Shown here: piece by piece, positions 47,201 to 56,326 of the stretch
Numbering within the stretch: position 1 is the stretch's first letter
How the letters are laid out: the number at the start of each line of letters is the position of its first letter
DNA from: Prosthecobacter sp.
Lineage (GTDB): Bacteria > Verrucomicrobiota > Verrucomicrobiia > Verrucomicrobiales > Verrucomicrobiaceae
Length of the DNA: 64,000 nucleotides
Direction: 5' to 3'
Assembly: GCF_034366625.1 (NCBI RefSeq)
Contig: NZ_JAXMIH010000006.1
Coordinates: forward strand, 434,001-498,000
Notes under the pieces: model-generated
Database searches by the model: none
Seen by the model: the letters and a program-made list of their open reading frames with translations, nothing else
Told to the model about the DNA's origin: nothing
Position numbers and translations under genes: made by a program

Positions 47201-50200
47201 GTCCGTGATGGTGGTGGCACCGGTGTAGGTGTTCGCCGCCGTGAAGGTCGTCTTGCCGCCGCCCGTTTTGGTGAAGGAACCGCCCGTGCCGCTGATGGTG
47301 CCTGCCACCGTGGTGTCATTGGCGTCGCCTGCGGTGAGATTTTTCGCGCCGAGAACCACGGATGATCCTGCTGCTGTGGCGATGGAAGCGATGGTCTCGC
47401 TGGCACCGGTTTTGGCCGAGATGTCGAAGACGCCAGTGGCGGCGGTGATGCTCAAAGCGGTGTTGTCAGACAAGGAACCGCCTGCCGAGAGGGCAACGGT
47501 GCCGTCATTGATGGTGGTGGCGCCTGAGTAGGTGTTCGCGCCAGTGAGGGTGAGCTTGCCCGTGCCATTTTTCGTTAGGCTGCCGCCGCTGCCGGAGATG
47601 ACGCCGGAAACGGTGGTGTCGGTGTCGGCATTGGTGGTGAGGGCATTGCCCTGGAGATCAAACGAACCTGCGCCAGCGATGGTGCCAAGAGCTTCCGTGC
47701 CGCCGAGGCGGAATGTGGCACCCGACTGCACGGTGAGGTTGGTGAAATCGGAGAGACGCTCATTGCCGGAGGTTTCCAACGTGCCGGCTTTCACCAGGGT
47801 GGCCCCGGTGTAGGTGTTGGCACCGGAGAGGGTGAGCTTGGAGGCTCCATCCTTGGTCAGGGCACCCGTCCCGGAGATGACACCGGAGAAAGTGGCGTCT
47901 GCGGCCATCACCGTGGTGAGGATATTGCTGTCCTGGATCTCGATGTCCCCAGCACCGGAGAGGGTGCCGAGCGTTTCATTGCCGCCCACGGTGAAGCTGG
48001 CCCCGCTCTGGACGTTCAGCGCGGTCGTGTCGGCGATGCGATTGTCGCCGGAGGTGGCCAGGGTGCCACCCGCCACGTCAATGGGCCCGGTGAAGGTGTT
48101 ATTGGCTGCCAGCACGACGGTGCCAGTGTGATTGGCATCGTTGACGGTCAACGAGCCGTTGGAGATGACGCCGTTGAACACGGCCCAATCGACGTTTTCG
48201 TCCACTCCTGCCTCGGTGTCGGCGTCATTGGCCGTCACCAGGATGGTGCGGTTGCCACCGCCGAGGTTGATGTTGTTCATAAAATTGACCTTGTCCGTCG
48301 CCGTCGCGGAGCCAAACACCAGCGCGCTGCCATCCTGCACAAAGCTGCCGCCGCCCCAGGTCTGGGTCTGGCCGTTGCTGAGCTTCACATTGAGCTCGCC
48401 ATCAATGGCCGCAAAACCGCCGCTGCCGGTCCACTGGACGCGATTGCTCTGGGTGCCGACGTAGCGGGTGAAATCACCGTTGCCCATCAACACCGCGTCC
48501 GAAGTCAGGGTGCCTTTGAACTCGATATTGCTGTCAAAGTAGATGCCGTCGCCGTCCTGGGCCTGAAGCGTGCCGCCTTCGATGATGGTCTGGCCGGTGT
48601 AGGTGTTGGTGCCGTTGAACTGCACCAAACCGCTTTGAATGGTGATGTCCGCGCCCTCGCCGGAACGGATGTTCGATGCCGTGCCCGAGGGGGCGCTGTC
48701 ATCTGCAATGGAAGTGCCGGAAGGATCGCCGTTGAAGGTGATCACGTTGCCTGCGCCGGGATTAAGGATCACCGTGGAGCCGGTCATCATGAACAAATCG
48801 GAACCAGCCGCACCGCCGGGTGCTCCTGCGATGGTATTCACGTCCCCAGCCTGGCCGTCGCCACCGCGCGTACCGTTGCCGTCGAACAAGGCATTGCCGG
48901 TGATGGTGAGCGTTGCTCCTGAACGCACAAAGATGGCACCGCCATACCCACTGCCGCCACTGCCGCCAACCACGAGCGCTCCGGGGGCAGCACCGCTGGC
49001 TCCCACGCCTGCGCCAAATCCGCCGTTGCCACCGCCGCCAGCCGCTCCATCCAGGCCGTCCGGGCGGGAACCGCCCTGGGTGGCCGCAATGGCCGGCGTG
49101 CCGGGAGTCTTGATGATCTCCACGCTCGTTGCAGGAGAGTCCTCCTGGCCCACCACGGTCACGGGGGCCGTCATGGGATTGCTGTCGTGATCAAAAGCGT
49201 AGGAAGCCGGCATACTGTCGAGATTGGCCTCGAGTTGCACCCGTTGGAGAGTAACAGGGTCGATGTAACCCTTGCTGTAAGAGGCCGGGATGACCACGGT
49301 CTCGGTCACATCCGCGACGGCGGGCGAGCCGCCGGAAGCTGTCCAGCCAGCACCACCGCCACCGATGCCACCGTTTCCGCCCCGGCCACCACCGGCACCA
49401 AAGCCGCCGATGCCGCCGTTGCCACCATCCCCGGCGTCACCGCCTGCGGCACCACCCTTGAAGGCAGAACCGCTCCAGTTGGCCCCGCCAATGCCGCCGT
49501 TGCCGCCGTTGCCGCCGGCTGCGCCGCCTAAACCAAAGCCGCTGTTGCCGCCATTGCCGCCTTTGCCAGCGCCTCCTCCCAAGCCGATCTGACCATCAGC
49601 CAGTGATTGGTCGAAATAGACCAGGGCTGCAACCGCATCGCCGAGACCGATGCCGGCGTTGATGACACTCGGTGCGAGGCCAATCGCGACATTGATCGTG
49701 AATGGATTGCCGGAGGCGGCGGCGAGCTCGATACCGACGGCCACCACATCAAGCGAAGCCATAGTGACACCGAGGATGAGCGACTCGTTGCGGTCGCCAC
49801 CATTGCCGCCATTGCCGCCGTTCCCACCAGCGCCGCCAAAACCAAGAATGCTGTTGCTGCCGTTGTAGCCCTTGGTGCCGGTCGTGCCGCCGATGTCTGT
49901 ATAGGTGGTCTGCGTCGGCGTATAGCCATTTGCTCCGCTGGCGGCGGTGGAACCTGTAATCAGGTTGTTCAGCGTTCCGCCGTTCAGCGTTCCACCCACC
50001 GCACCTACTCCGCCCTGACCACCAATCACGTTGTTGGAGAGAAAGTTCACGTTGTTGAGCGTGACTGACGCTCCAGAATTGATGAACAGAACGCCGCCTA
50101 AACCAGCGCCGCCGCCGCTGCCCTCACCGCCGACAGTTTGGAAGTTTTGCAGGGTGACATTGCTTAGATTGAGGCTGCCGGTGTTAACGAAGTAGCCGGT

Positions 50201-50368
50201 GTCACTGCCGCCATTGATGATGCCGCCAGCACCATCCAGGTTGTTGGCGCCTGTCAGCAAGGTGCCGGGATCCACCGCGTAGGCGGGTTTCAGAGCGAGA
50301 GACAGCGATAGAATCGCCGCGAATGCCGCATGGGGCAGTTTTCGGAGTATTGGATGTTGTGTTTTCAT
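44261..50368 (-). CDS. Giant autotransporter with beta-strand repeats and outer-membrane barrel
   Basis: A 2035-aa surface protein. A long signal peptide (LPHAAFAAILSLSLALKPAYA) starts at ATG 50368; upstream in-frame TTG 50470 would add 34 residues ahead of it and is rejected. Residues about 100-450 are very glycine-rich (GGNGGNGG-type) with interspersed NNVNFL.NN motifs. About seven autotransporter-associated beta-strand repeats follow (pattern LTKTGTGKLTLSGANTYTG, then GTLETSGNERL). The last 270 residues form an autotransporter beta-domain ending in the expected aromatic residue (HHLKAGFRINF). Likely a beta-helical passenger displayed on the cell surface, for adhesion or self-association. 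It lies downstream of the sigma factor-kinase pair. Confidence 0.92.
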   Translation of the reverse strand: MKTQHPILRKLPHAAFAAILSLSLALKPAYAVDPGTLLTGANNLDGAGGIINGGSDTGYFVNTGSLNLSNVTLQNFQTVGGEGSGGGAGLGGVLFINSGASVTLNNVNFLSNNVIGGQGGVGAVGGTLNGGTLNNLITGSTAASGANGYTPTQTTYTDIGGTTGTKGYNGSNSILGFGGAGGNGGNGGNGGDRNESLILGVTMASLDVVAVGIELAAASGNPFTINVAIGLAPSVINAGIGLGDAVAALVYFDQSLADGQIGLGGGAGKGGNGGNSGFGLGGAAGGNGGNGGIGGANWSGSAFKGGAAGGDAGDGGNGGIGGFGAGGGRGGNGGIGGGGAGWTASGGSPAVADVTETVVIPASYSKGYIDPVTLQRVQLEANLDSMPASYAFDHDSNPMTAPVTVVGQEDSPATSVEIIKTPGTPAIAATQGGSRPDGLDGAAGGGGNGGFGAGVGASGAAPGALVVGGSGGSGYGGAIFVRSGATLTITGNALFDGNGTRGGDGQAGDVNTIAGAPGGAAGSDLFMMTGSTVILNPGAGNVITFNGDPSGTSIADDSAPSGTASNIRSGEGADITIQSGLVQFNGTNTYTGQTIIEGGTLQAQDGDGIYFDSNIEFKGTLTSDAVLMGNGDFTRYVGTQSNRVQWTGSGGFAAIDGELNVKLSNGQTQTWGGGSFVQDGSALVFGSATATDKVNFMNNINLGGGNRTILVTANDADTEAGVDENVDWAVFNGVISNGSLTVNDANHTGTVVLAANNTFTGPIDVAGGTLATSGDNRIADTTALNVQSGASFTVGGNETLGTLSGAGDIEIQDSNILTTVMAADATFSGVISGTGALTKDGASKLTLSGANTYTGATLVKAGTLETSGNERLSDFTNLTVQSGATFRLGGTEALGTIAGAGSFDLQGNALTTNADTDTTVSGVISGSGGSLTKNGTGKLTLTGANTYSGATTINDGTVALSAGGSLSDNTALSITAATGVFDISAKTGASETIASIATAAGSSVVLGAKNLTAGDANDTTVAGTISGTGGSFTKTGGGKTTFTAANTYTGATTITDGIFALSAGGSLSDLTAVSITSATGTFDISAIDASSETIASIAGVAGSNIVLGAKNLTAGDSTDTTVAGVISGTNGSLTKTGTGKLTLSGANTYTGDTTVNAGTVETSGNERIDNASDIIVASGATFRLGGNESVSTIAGAGAIELQSNTLVSNANADTTFSGVISGTDSSVLTKTGTGKLTLSGANTSTGTANFNGGSADLTGSLASKIVNVASGVVLDSKTGGLSSAADVSNNGTMNLGSTNDTVNSYTSTGTLNGPSTLTALNYNLNDGSIINANLGTGTITTNGAVDLFGTSQASIVVINALSVLDLKATELILNTASVTVNGILNLDYTGGMETFTTLLGSGTVNTNGNQFVISDGGLFTGIINAPNSNLITGTPGVGTPLNLGGGTTTTESTTISNGLIVGSGATLNSTTITIANGSTLDLSGGGTIIFTTVTSTPGTTGIINIGANDFIIPFGSTISGNITFVGTGNVINLGTITPGFSPGIVTLAGAAPVLGVVKAELAGLGGVAGTDFDQVRLTTPGAVASAVGGTLNVAGFGGFTPVQGNSFQIIAGAAGALPINHLTGTFAVVDFDADGVGIGAAAVVNAAVVFDVNTGLLTATGLNGPTSTFAELGSNANQSAAATAIFNSALVGPNQIDSSTIAGALALQITDAANGSGADLAKYVPDYYGSMADYAFMGNQVLAQAIQDRVSPMNYMPAQPGEDSFTDVPEHMSLFFGYTNSSMSTADNADVSRNDYYAGLNLLASEDYTVGIAGSMSEGSISAPLGSAESEGFGAMIFGRVTVAKSFTFFGSLGYTQQDFDLRRQTVNGLATGSTDSSSYVGFLGVQYKGWRVGNVSIAPRLSLTYSNTKVGGFTETGTIDALNVGGYTDSRFIAEAGLSALWSTELAGRPFNLEVGLSVQQALQNDKSQMAVNLVNVPTASYPVNFAGSDDTQVVTRVNASYAIAKAVTAYAGYEGHFGGESSHHLKAGFRINF

Positions 50369-50466
50369 GGGATGCACGGGTTCGTGCATCCGGCATCCAC
50401 AACTTCCCGGCAGGCGTGTTACCTCACGGGTGAAATATATTTTGAGCGGACTGCGATTTTTCCGGC

Positions 50467-53100
50467 TCAAGCGCCTTTCCCAGCTGCGACAGCCGCTTTT
50501 TGCGCCGCCTCGGCCGCCTCGAGCAGTTCCTCAAACTCCGGCCGCAACCCTGTGGCTTTGCGCCCGCTGATGTCGTCTTTGTCCAGCGCCTGGATGAGGT
50601 GTTTGACAATCATGAGGCACTCCGAGGGCCGCCCGGCCTGGTTCAACCTCGCTGCGACAGCCTTCCAGCGCCTGAGCACGTAATAGGCGGATTCACCCCA
50701 CTGCTGGGCTTTAAGCAGTCCGGGGAGATGCTGCAGCAGGGCCTCGGCCTGCCCGTGACGGCCCAATTCCTGCAAGGTGAGGAAGTCGAACATCAACAAA
50801 GCCGCGGCACCGGGGGGCAGTCTGCCATCCACGCGCACGCGCTCCAGCCAGAGTTCCGCCAGGGCATGCGCCTCCTCCAGGCGGTGCAGGTCTTGCAACG
50901 CCTCGACCGCCCTGGCCGCCTGCCACTGGGTTTCGGGGGACATCGGGCCGAGTTGCTGGTCACACACCAGGAGGGAGTCCCGGCGCAGTTGCAGCGCGGC
51001 CTCGCGATCGCCCTTTTTTTCCAGCGTCCCTGCCAGCGCGTCCAAGGTCGCGTTCGCCTTCACGTAATCGGGACCGACGGTGTGCCAGTAAATGTCCAGC
51101 GCATGGCGGGCATGCGTGATGGACTCCTCGACCAGCCCGGCCTCGCGGCAATGCTTCGCGAGACGCCCCAAAGCACGTCCGGTGATCGCATGGCCCTCGC
51201 CCTCCTTCTTCATCGCCAGCTCACAGGTCTCGCGCCCCAGTTTCAGGGCCTCCTCCTGCCTGCCCTGGTTAAACACGACCGACATCAGCTCGATGTTGCC
51301 GGTGATGATGTCAAAGGTGTCACGCTTGCGCTCGTAGTGCGCCACACAGGACCGCAGCAGTTCCTCGGCCTCCCGCAGCGCCTCCGGCGTCCCTACCTCA
51401 TCCAGCAGCTCCTCCGCCAGCGCGTACTTGGTCCTGTAAGTTTGAGTGTCCCCCGCGTCCAGATGCGCTGTCTGCCAGGCCAAAATCCGGCGCAGTTCGT
51501 CGCGCGCCTCCCTCGACTCAGCACTCGCAGCATCCGAAGCATGCATCATCTTGAGCGCCACAAGGTAGCGTAGACTCCACAACAGCGGATCATCCGCCTT
51601 CAGACGGGACTCCAACTCCGCCAAAACCTGACGGAAGACTTGGATGTCCGCCGGTTTTCTCAGCATGGCAGACAGATCCATCAGCATGGCCGCCTTCCGC
51701 CCAGGGTCTCCTTGGAACGCTGCCACTCGCCGCAGCAACTCATCCCGCATTTGATCTGAATCCAGGTCTTTGCCAACCACATGCTCATCCGTGCTGCGTA
51801 CGGTCGCCATCACGATGCTGGCGATCTCGTCCGACTCCGCTTTTTGTTGGAGCGCCGTTTGTTCGGCCCGCTCCGCCTTCACCGCATGCCAGAGAGAAAT
51901 AACCATGCCCCCGATCAGTGCCGCCGAGGTGGCCAGAATCCCAAGGGTGGCCGCCTTGTTCCTCAAGGCGAGCTTCCACAACCGTTCAAACGACCCCACC
52001 GACCTGGATTGAATCGGTTTGCCCTGCAAAAAACGGTCCAGCTCGTCTGCCAGGAAGCCGGCGCTGGCAAGCCGCCGGGCGGGCTGCTTTTCCAAACAGC
52101 GCAGGATCAGGGTGGCTAGATCTCGTTGAATTTGAGAGATCTGGCTCATCGACGGTGCCACCGGCTTCGTCTCGACCGACTTCGCGCTCGAACGTGAAAT
52201 CAACTTCCCGGTGGAGCTGATCTCCGGCTCCTCCTGGGTGATGCGGCGCATCACCTCCACCGCGCTGCCGCCTTGGAACGGCAGCTTGTCCGTCACCATC
52301 TGGTAGAGCATGACCCCCAGCGCCCACACATCACTGGCGATGGTGACTTCCTTGGACCTCCCCGCCGCCTGCTCCGGGCTCATGTAATGCGGCGTACCCA
52401 CATAGGCGTTGCTCCGGGTGAGCTGGAACTCCGCATCCAGCAGCTTTGCCAGGCCAAAATCCGACAGCATCGGCTTGCCGGCCACATCCAGCAGGATGTT
52501 CGCCGGTTTCAGGTCACGGTGCAGCACCCCGTGGTCATGCGCATGCTGCACGGCCCGGGCGATCCGGCTCAGGAACGTGGCCGCCTCACGATCCGGCATC
52601 ACCCCGCGTTTTTTCAGGCGCTCGGCCAGTGATCCTCCTTCGGCAAGGCGCATGGTGTAGTAGGGCATGCCGTCATACTCGCCGCTTTCATAAATCGGGA
52701 CGATGTCCGGATGGTCGAGCTGCGCCACCGCCTGCGTTTCCGCCCGGAAACGGGCCGCTTCGTCCCGCGTGGCGAAGTGGGCGTTGCGGATCACCTTCAT
52801 CGCCACCACCCGCCGCAGCTTCACATCTTCCGCCTCGTACACGACCCCCATTCCGCCACAGGCAATCTCCCGCACCAGCCGGTAGCCGGCAAAATCGCAC
52901 GGCAGGGTCAGATGCCGTGCGGGCGGGGTGGGCGTCGAACCAGGCTGACCTGTGACGTGATCCGCCTCCAGACCTTCCTGTAGCAGACACACCAGGCAGA
53001 CACCATCCTGCTCCAGCCTGCTGGAGCAGACGGGGCAGACATTTGGCGGGGCGGCGGCACTCATGCGGGGCGATGAATACGCGTTTCCAGCAGGCTTCAT
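50467..53100 (-). CDS. Ser/Thr protein kinase with zinc-ribbon start and TPR-like C-terminus
   Basis: A kinase of up to 877 aa. A CPVC...CLVC zinc ribbon lies near the start. The kinase domain follows (G-loop ACGGMGVVYEAE, VAMKVI lysine, HRDLKPANILL, SDFGLAKLL, YMSPEQAAG), then a membrane helix (LGILATSAALIGGMVISLW) and a long helical region likely made of TPR-type repeats. ATG 53100 overlaps the sigma-factor stop (ATGA); ATG 53064 (MSAAAPPNVCPVC) is an internal alternative. An ECF sigma factor directly upstream and an autotransporter downstream suggest that the kinase relays a signal to the sigma factor. Confidence 0.92.
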   Translation of the reverse strand: MKPAGNAYSSPRMSAAAPPNVCPVCSSRLEQDGVCLVCLLQEGLEADHVTGQPGSTPTPPARHLTLPCDFAGYRLVREIACGGMGVVYEAEDVKLRRVVAMKVIRNAHFATRDEAARFRAETQAVAQLDHPDIVPIYESGEYDGMPYYTMRLAEGGSLAERLKKRGVMPDREAATFLSRIARAVQHAHDHGVLHRDLKPANILLDVAGKPMLSDFGLAKLLDAEFQLTRSNAYVGTPHYMSPEQAAGRSKEVTIASDVWALGVMLYQMVTDKLPFQGGSAVEVMRRITQEEPEISSTGKLISRSSAKSVETKPVAPSMSQISQIQRDLATLILRCLEKQPARRLASAGFLADELDRFLQGKPIQSRSVGSFERLWKLALRNKAATLGILATSAALIGGMVISLWHAVKAERAEQTALQQKAESDEIASIVMATVRSTDEHVVGKDLDSDQMRDELLRRVAAFQGDPGRKAAMLMDLSAMLRKPADIQVFRQVLAELESRLKADDPLLWSLRYLVALKMMHASDAASAESREARDELRRILAWQTAHLDAGDTQTYRTKYALAEELLDEVGTPEALREAEELLRSCVAHYERKRDTFDIITGNIELMSVVFNQGRQEEALKLGRETCELAMKKEGEGHAITGRALGRLAKHCREAGLVEESITHARHALDIYWHTVGPDYVKANATLDALAGTLEKKGDREAALQLRRDSLLVCDQQLGPMSPETQWQAARAVEALQDLHRLEEAHALAELWLERVRVDGRLPPGAAALLMFDFLTLQELGRHGQAEALLQHLPGLLKAQQWGESAYYVLRRWKAVAARLNQAGRPSECLMIVKHLIQALDKDDISGRKATGLRPEFEELLEAAEAAQKAAVAAGKGA

Positions 53101-53870
53101 GCCGCCATGGACAGCAGGCTCACGAGGTAGCGCAGTTCCCCGTCCACCTCCTCATCCTTCGAAACAATACTTCTCACCTCGGTGCGCAGCAGCACACCGA
53201 ACCGCCGCCGCAGGTCCGTGGCCGCCTTCCGCACCGCCCCATGGGACATGCCATGACGCTGGGCCATTTCCTCCCAGTCAGGACCCGCTCCGTTGCTGGC
53301 GAAGGTGCGCTCGCGCAATTCCATCAAAAACTCGCTGCGTTCACGCTGCTCGATCTCCACTTCCAGCCGCTTCATCGCATGATCCACCAAGGCACGCGCC
53401 CAGCCGTGGTCATAGGCCTTGTCGGGCGATTTCCCCTCGATCAAGGCCGGGTTCTCGATTTTGGAGTCCATTTCATCCATGCGCAGCAGTGCCGCGCCAC
53501 CGCCGCGCTTGGCCGCATGGTTCCGGTGATGCTCGTTGAGGAGCCAGTTCGTGAAGCAGCGCAGCAGGAAGCTGCGAAAGCGCACCTCGCCGCGCTTGAC
53601 GTTTTTGAGCATGTCCCGGGACAGCAGGTGCTCGAAAAAACCCTGCACCTCGTCCGCCGCCGCGTCGTGCGCAGATCCTCGCTGCCGCGCAAACACATAG
53701 AGCGGCCGCCAGTACGCCCGCGCCAGCCGTTCCAATCCTGCCAGGGCATCCTCCTCCCGCCCGGCCTCCTGAATCATCGACCACATCGTCACCGGGAACA
53801 GCGCGCTGTTTCCGGCAGGCTGGTTGGCGGTGTTGGAGAGTTGTGCAGCTGGCATGCGGGGCACGATCAT
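53097..53870 (-). CDS. ECF-type RNA polymerase sigma factor paired with a kinase
   Basis: A 257-aa sigma factor. Region 2 is seen as LARAYWRPLYVFARQRGSAH and DEVQGFFEHLLSRDMLKNV, then RFRSFLLRCFTNWLLNEH; region 4 as WEEMAQRHGMSHGAVRKAAT with FGVLLRTEV. There is an extra linker of about 60 residues between them. No anti-sigma factor follows; the partner is a Ser/Thr kinase gene overlapping by 4 bp, as known in some Planctomycetes/Verrucomicrobia ECF groups where phosphorylation is thought to control the sigma factor. The AT-rich gap 53871-53960 must contain its promoter and that of divergent bioA. Confidence 0.87.
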   Translation of the reverse strand: MIVPRMPAAQLSNTANQPAGNSALFPVTMWSMIQEAGREEDALAGLERLARAYWRPLYVFARQRGSAHDAAADEVQGFFEHLLSRDMLKNVKRGEVRFRSFLLRCFTNWLLNEHHRNHAAKRGGGAALLRMDEMDSKIENPALIEGKSPDKAYDHGWARALVDHAMKRLEVEIEQRERSEFLMELRERTFASNGAGPDWEEMAQRHGMSHGAVRKAATDLRRRFGVLLRTEVRSIVSKDEEVDGELRYLVSLLSMAA

Positions 53871-53960
53871 CTTTTAAAAATATGAAACGGCATATATGAG
53901 AAAATTTAAACAATCGCGGCTCATTATGAAAGGATGCTAGTGTAAAAAGAACGCAAGCCC

Positions 53961-55223
53961 ATGTTCCCCGTCACGGACCTGACCACCCTCGACAAACGCC
54001 ACCTCTGGCACCCTTTCACGCCGATGCAGCCATGGTGTGCGGCGGATCACGTCCCGTTGATGCTGGTGGAGGGGTCCGCTTGCGCACTCAAAGACCAGTT
54101 CGGCAACGAGTACCTCGACGGCAACGCCTCCATCTGGACGAACATCCACGGTCACAACCATCCGGTGATCAACGCGGCGATCACGGAACAGCTCGGCAAA
54201 GTCGCGCACACCTCGTTTCTCGGTTTCACGCATGAACCGGCGATCCGGCTGGCGAAGGAACTCGTGGATCTGGTGCCGGGCGACAAACTGACACGCGCTT
54301 TTTTCACCGACAACGGTTCCACGGCGATCGAATCGGCGGTGCGGATGGCCTTGCAGTATTGGAAGCAGAACGGCAGGCCGCAACGCGACACGCTGGTCGC
54401 GTTTGATCGTGCCTATCATGGCGATACGCTGGGCGCGGCCAGCCTCGGCGGCATTCCGCTGTTCAAAGGCAGCGGCAACGATTTCGGCTACCGCGTCATC
54501 ACCGTCCCAAGTCTTGACGCCCTTGACCTCTTGACCGTTGACGACCGTTCCCGCATCGCCGCCGTCGTCATCGAACCGCTGATCCAAGGTGCCGCCGGGA
54601 TGCGTCTGTGGCCGCAAGGGATGCTGAAGGCGCTGGATGCATGGTGCGCAACGCAGGACGTGTTTTTGATCCTCGACGAGGTCATGACGGGTTTTGGCCG
54701 CACGGGCAGGATGTTCGCCTGCGAGCATGAGAGCGTCGTTCCCGATTTCCTCTGCCTCGCGAAGGGCCTGACGGGCGGTTATCTGCCTTTGGCGGTCACG
54801 TTGACCAGCGAACGTGTGTTTGAAGGCTTTCTCGGCGAGCCGCACGAGGGCCGCACGTTTTTCTACGGCCACAGCTACGCGGGCAGTCAGCTCGGTTGTG
54901 CAGCGGCGCTGGCAAGTCTGCGCATTTTCCGCGAGGAACGCGTGCTGGAACAGCTTTCGGCCAAAATCGCACGCTTGGGCGAGCTGATGGCCGATCTGCC
55001 TGCCTTCCGCCAGTGCGGCATGATCGCGGCGATGACGGTGGATTCACCGGATCTGAGCCTGGGGGCCAAAGTTTGCCTCGCCGCACGCAACCACGGCCTG
55101 CTCACACGTCCCATCGGCAACACGCTCGTGCTGATGCCGCCGTTGTGCGTCACGCTGGAGGAAATCGAGCGCATGGTGGCCGCGCTGCGGGCCGCACTGA
55201 ATGAAGTTACTGCACCGCAGTGA
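53961..55223 (+). CDS. bioA: Adenosylmethionine-8-amino-7-oxononanoate aminotransferase
   Basis: A 420-aa PLP enzyme of biotin synthesis that aminates 8-amino-7-oxononanoate (KAPA) to 7,8-diaminopelargonate using S-adenosylmethionine. The start LDKRHLWHPFTPMQPW is the BioA hallmark. The PLP site is seen as LILDEVMTGFGRTG and CLAKGLTGGYLPLAVT (Lys), and HSYAGSQLGCAAALASL follows. No other bio gene is in the window. A stretch at 54513-54548 built of TTGACC-like units encodes VPSLDALDLLTVDDRS, an apparent in-frame low-complexity insert. Its 3' end overlaps the convergent pit gene by 17 bp. Confidence 0.94.
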   Translation: MFPVTDLTTLDKRHLWHPFTPMQPWCAADHVPLMLVEGSACALKDQFGNEYLDGNASIWTNIHGHNHPVINAAITEQLGKVAHTSFLGFTHEPAIRLAKELVDLVPGDKLTRAFFTDNGSTAIESAVRMALQYWKQNGRPQRDTLVAFDRAYHGDTLGAASLGGIPLFKGSGNDFGYRVITVPSLDALDLLTVDDRSRIAAVVIEPLIQGAAGMRLWPQGMLKALDAWCATQDVFLILDEVMTGFGRTGRMFACEHESVVPDFLCLAKGLTGGYLPLAVTLTSERVFEGFLGEPHEGRTFFYGHSYAGSQLGCAAALASLRIFREERVLEQLSAKIARLGELMADLPAFRQCGMIAAMTVDSPDLSLGAKVCLAARNHGLLTRPIGNTLVLMPPLCVTLEEIERMVAALRAALNEVTAPQ

Positions 55224-56307
55224 TGAGCCGGTGCAAACCGTAGCCGAGCAGGGCGGTGGCGGGAATGGTCATCACCCAGGCCCAGACAATGCTTTCGATG
55301 AGCGGCCAGCGCATGGAGCCCCAGCGTTTTGCGGCACCCACGCCCATGATGCTGGTGGTGATCGTGTGCGTGGTGCTCACCGGCATGCCCAGATAGCCGG
55401 TTGCAACAAGAATCGTCGCGGCGGTCGTTTCGGCCGCAAACCCATGCACGGGCTTCATTTTGACCATCTTGTGGCCCAGGGTTTTGATGATGCGCCAGCC
55501 GCCAGCGTAGGTGCCGGCGGCCATCGTGAGAGCGCAGGTCAGAACGATCCAAATCGGGATCGCGGTCGATTTGTCCACGATTCTCAGGAAACCCAGCCAC
55601 TCCGGCAGGGCATTGAGCTCACCCGCCTGCGTGGCGGCAAACAACGTGAGCATGATCACGCCCATCGTCTTCTGCGCATCCGCCAGGCCGTGGCCAAAGC
55701 CCATGCCCGCCGCGCTGACGATTTGCAGCCGGCCAAACACCCTGTTCACCGTGTGCGGCCGCCAGTTGCGAAGCAGCCAGAACAGGAAGCCCATGAGCAG
55801 GAAGCCCACCACCAGCCCCAGCAGCGGCGAGGTGATCATCGGCACCACGACTTTGTGATAAATGCCCTCCATGCTCTCCTTGCCCGTCACTTTGTCGATC
55901 TTCACGCGCGACCAGATCAGCACATTCCAGTTGCCGCCCGCCGCACCCAGACTCGCGCCGATCAATCCGCCCACCAGCGCATGGGTGGAACTCGAAGGCA
56001 TGCCAAACCACCAGGTGATCAGATTCCAAATGATACCGGCCAGCATGGCGCAAAACACCGTCAGCGTCGTCACCGCCACCACTTTGTCATCCACGATGCC
56101 ACTGTGGATGGTCTTGGCCACGGCCTGGCCGAAGAAGGCCCCGACGAGGTTCATGCTGGCCGCCAACAGCAGCGCCTGCCGCGGCGTGAGCACCTTGGTG
56201 GAGACGACGGTGGCGATGGCGTTGGCCGTGTCGTGAAAGCCGTTGATGTACTCAAAGGCATACACCACGAGCAGAACGACAAGGAGCAGGAGCAGCGCGG
56301 TAGTCAT
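55207..56307 (-). CDS. pit: Low-affinity inorganic phosphate transporter (PiT family)
   Basis: A 366-aa inner-membrane carrier with about ten helices. Signature repeats are FEYINGFHDTANAIATVVST near the N-terminus and GFAAETTAATILVATGYLGMPVSTTHTITT near the C-terminus (shortened here as PVSTTHTI), plus MPSSSTHALVGGLIG. Family members import phosphate with H+ or Na+. DUF47 lies 19 bp upstream on the same strand, the usual companion. The 3' end overlaps bioA tail to tail. Confidence 0.94.
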   Translation of the reverse strand: MTTALLLLLVVLLVVYAFEYINGFHDTANAIATVVSTKVLTPRQALLLAASMNLVGAFFGQAVAKTIHSGIVDDKVVAVTTLTVFCAMLAGIIWNLITWWFGMPSSSTHALVGGLIGASLGAAGGNWNVLIWSRVKIDKVTGKESMEGIYHKVVVPMITSPLLGLVVGFLLMGFLFWLLRNWRPHTVNRVFGRLQIVSAAGMGFGHGLADAQKTMGVIMLTLFAATQAGELNALPEWLGFLRIVDKSTAIPIWIVLTCALTMAAGTYAGGWRIIKTLGHKMVKMKPVHGFAAETTAATILVATGYLGMPVSTTHTITTSIMGVGAAKRWGSMRWPLIESIVWAWVMTIPATALLGYGLHRLITAVQ

Positions 56308-56326
56308 GGATCGCGGCGGCGGCGGC

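Noticed and set aside
44291-47365. A 1024-codon plus-strand reading frame
   Set aside because: It is antisense to the autotransporter gene and reflects the low stop-codon density of its repeat and Gly/Thr-rich sequence; the predicted protein lacks a plausible start signal or domain.
54513-54548. A separate repeat element inside bioA
   Set aside because: The run of TTGACC units is short and has no inverted partner; it is noted in the bioA entry but is too weak to list as a repeat of its own.
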